Source: Deinococcus radiopugnans ATCC 19172 (lineage in GTDB: Bacteria > Deinococcota > Deinococci > Deinococcales > Deinococcaceae). Taken from it: 64,000 nt of DNA. Shown here in pieces: positions 63,437-64,000 of this stretch (position 1 is the stretch's first letter; the number at the start of each line of letters is the position of its first letter). A program made the translations under genes and the position numbers. Under the pieces are notes generated by a model. It searched no databases. It was not told the DNA's origin and was given only the letters and a program-made list of their open reading frames with translations. The stretch is taken from contig NZ_VDMO01000017.1 of NCBI RefSeq assembly GCF_006335125.1, positions 7,041-71,040 on the forward strand, in the 5' to 3' direction.

Positions 63437-64000
<564 letters not shown>

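Overview
This window is a high-GC, gene-dense chromosomal segment that most likely comes from a Deinococcus species. Reasons: a MarR regulator very like Deinococcus HucR, a protein matching what I recall of the Deinococcus family DUF3809, a YqeK/LCP/RsfS block and a CdaA/CdaR pair, and many first genes with a TANNNT -10 hexamer only 5-8 nt before the start codon, the leaderless arrangement known to be common in Deinococcus. I see no rRNA, tRNA, CRISPR array, prophage or full-length insertion sequence. The content is mainly housekeeping.

Layout. 0-9 kb: a truncated helicase, xseB, a flavin reductase, an AlkA-type glycosylase, trxB, an HD-domain protein, a miniature inverted-repeat element (MITE), secreted proteins, then alr-prmC and a membrane protein. 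10-17 kb: coaD-rsmD, small conserved proteins, yqeK-LCP-rsfS and cdaA-cdaR (c-di-AMP). 17-25 kb: a metallo-beta-lactamase-fold hydrolase, scpA, trpS and a five-gene branched-chain amino acid ABC transporter (livK-H-M-G-F). 25-33 kb: a thioesterase, a response regulator, and an arginine operon (argG, argH and a short ArgA) that carries four further GNAT acetyltransferase genes and a HIT protein behind an ARG-box-like dyad. 33-45 kb: xseA-crcB, corA, a CRP/FNR regulator, a deacetylase, a CBS protein, a kinase-like protein, a lipoprotein protease, an enolase-superfamily enzyme with a P-loop partner, VanW and fasciclin. 45-51 kb: a glyoxylate/glycerate operon (gcl, hyi, glxR, glycerate kinase) downstream of a HucR-like regulator. 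51-54 kb: rpmH-rnpA-yidD-yidC. 54-64 kb: an App1-type phosphatase, an HNH-like protein, thyA-folA, a MASE1-GGDEF-EAL protein, der, a flavin-binding-fold protein, a secreted copper-amine-oxidase-N/PKD protein and the start of ftsH.

How the genes work together. The glyoxylate genes join two glyoxylates into tartronate semialdehyde and pass it to 2-phosphoglycerate. A urate-type regulator next door, with a palindrome inside the gcl promoter spacer, suggests that purine (urate/allantoin) breakdown and glyoxylate use are co-regulated. The arginine cluster holds the entry step (N-acetylglutamate synthase) and the last two steps (ArgG, ArgH).

The most unusual material is non-coding. There are two copies of a TGA-flanked inverted-repeat element, each sitting exactly at the stop codon of the upstream gene. 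There is one TA-flanked MITE, two families of short intergenic repeats, and two short leaderless ORFs placed directly before yqeK and ftsH.
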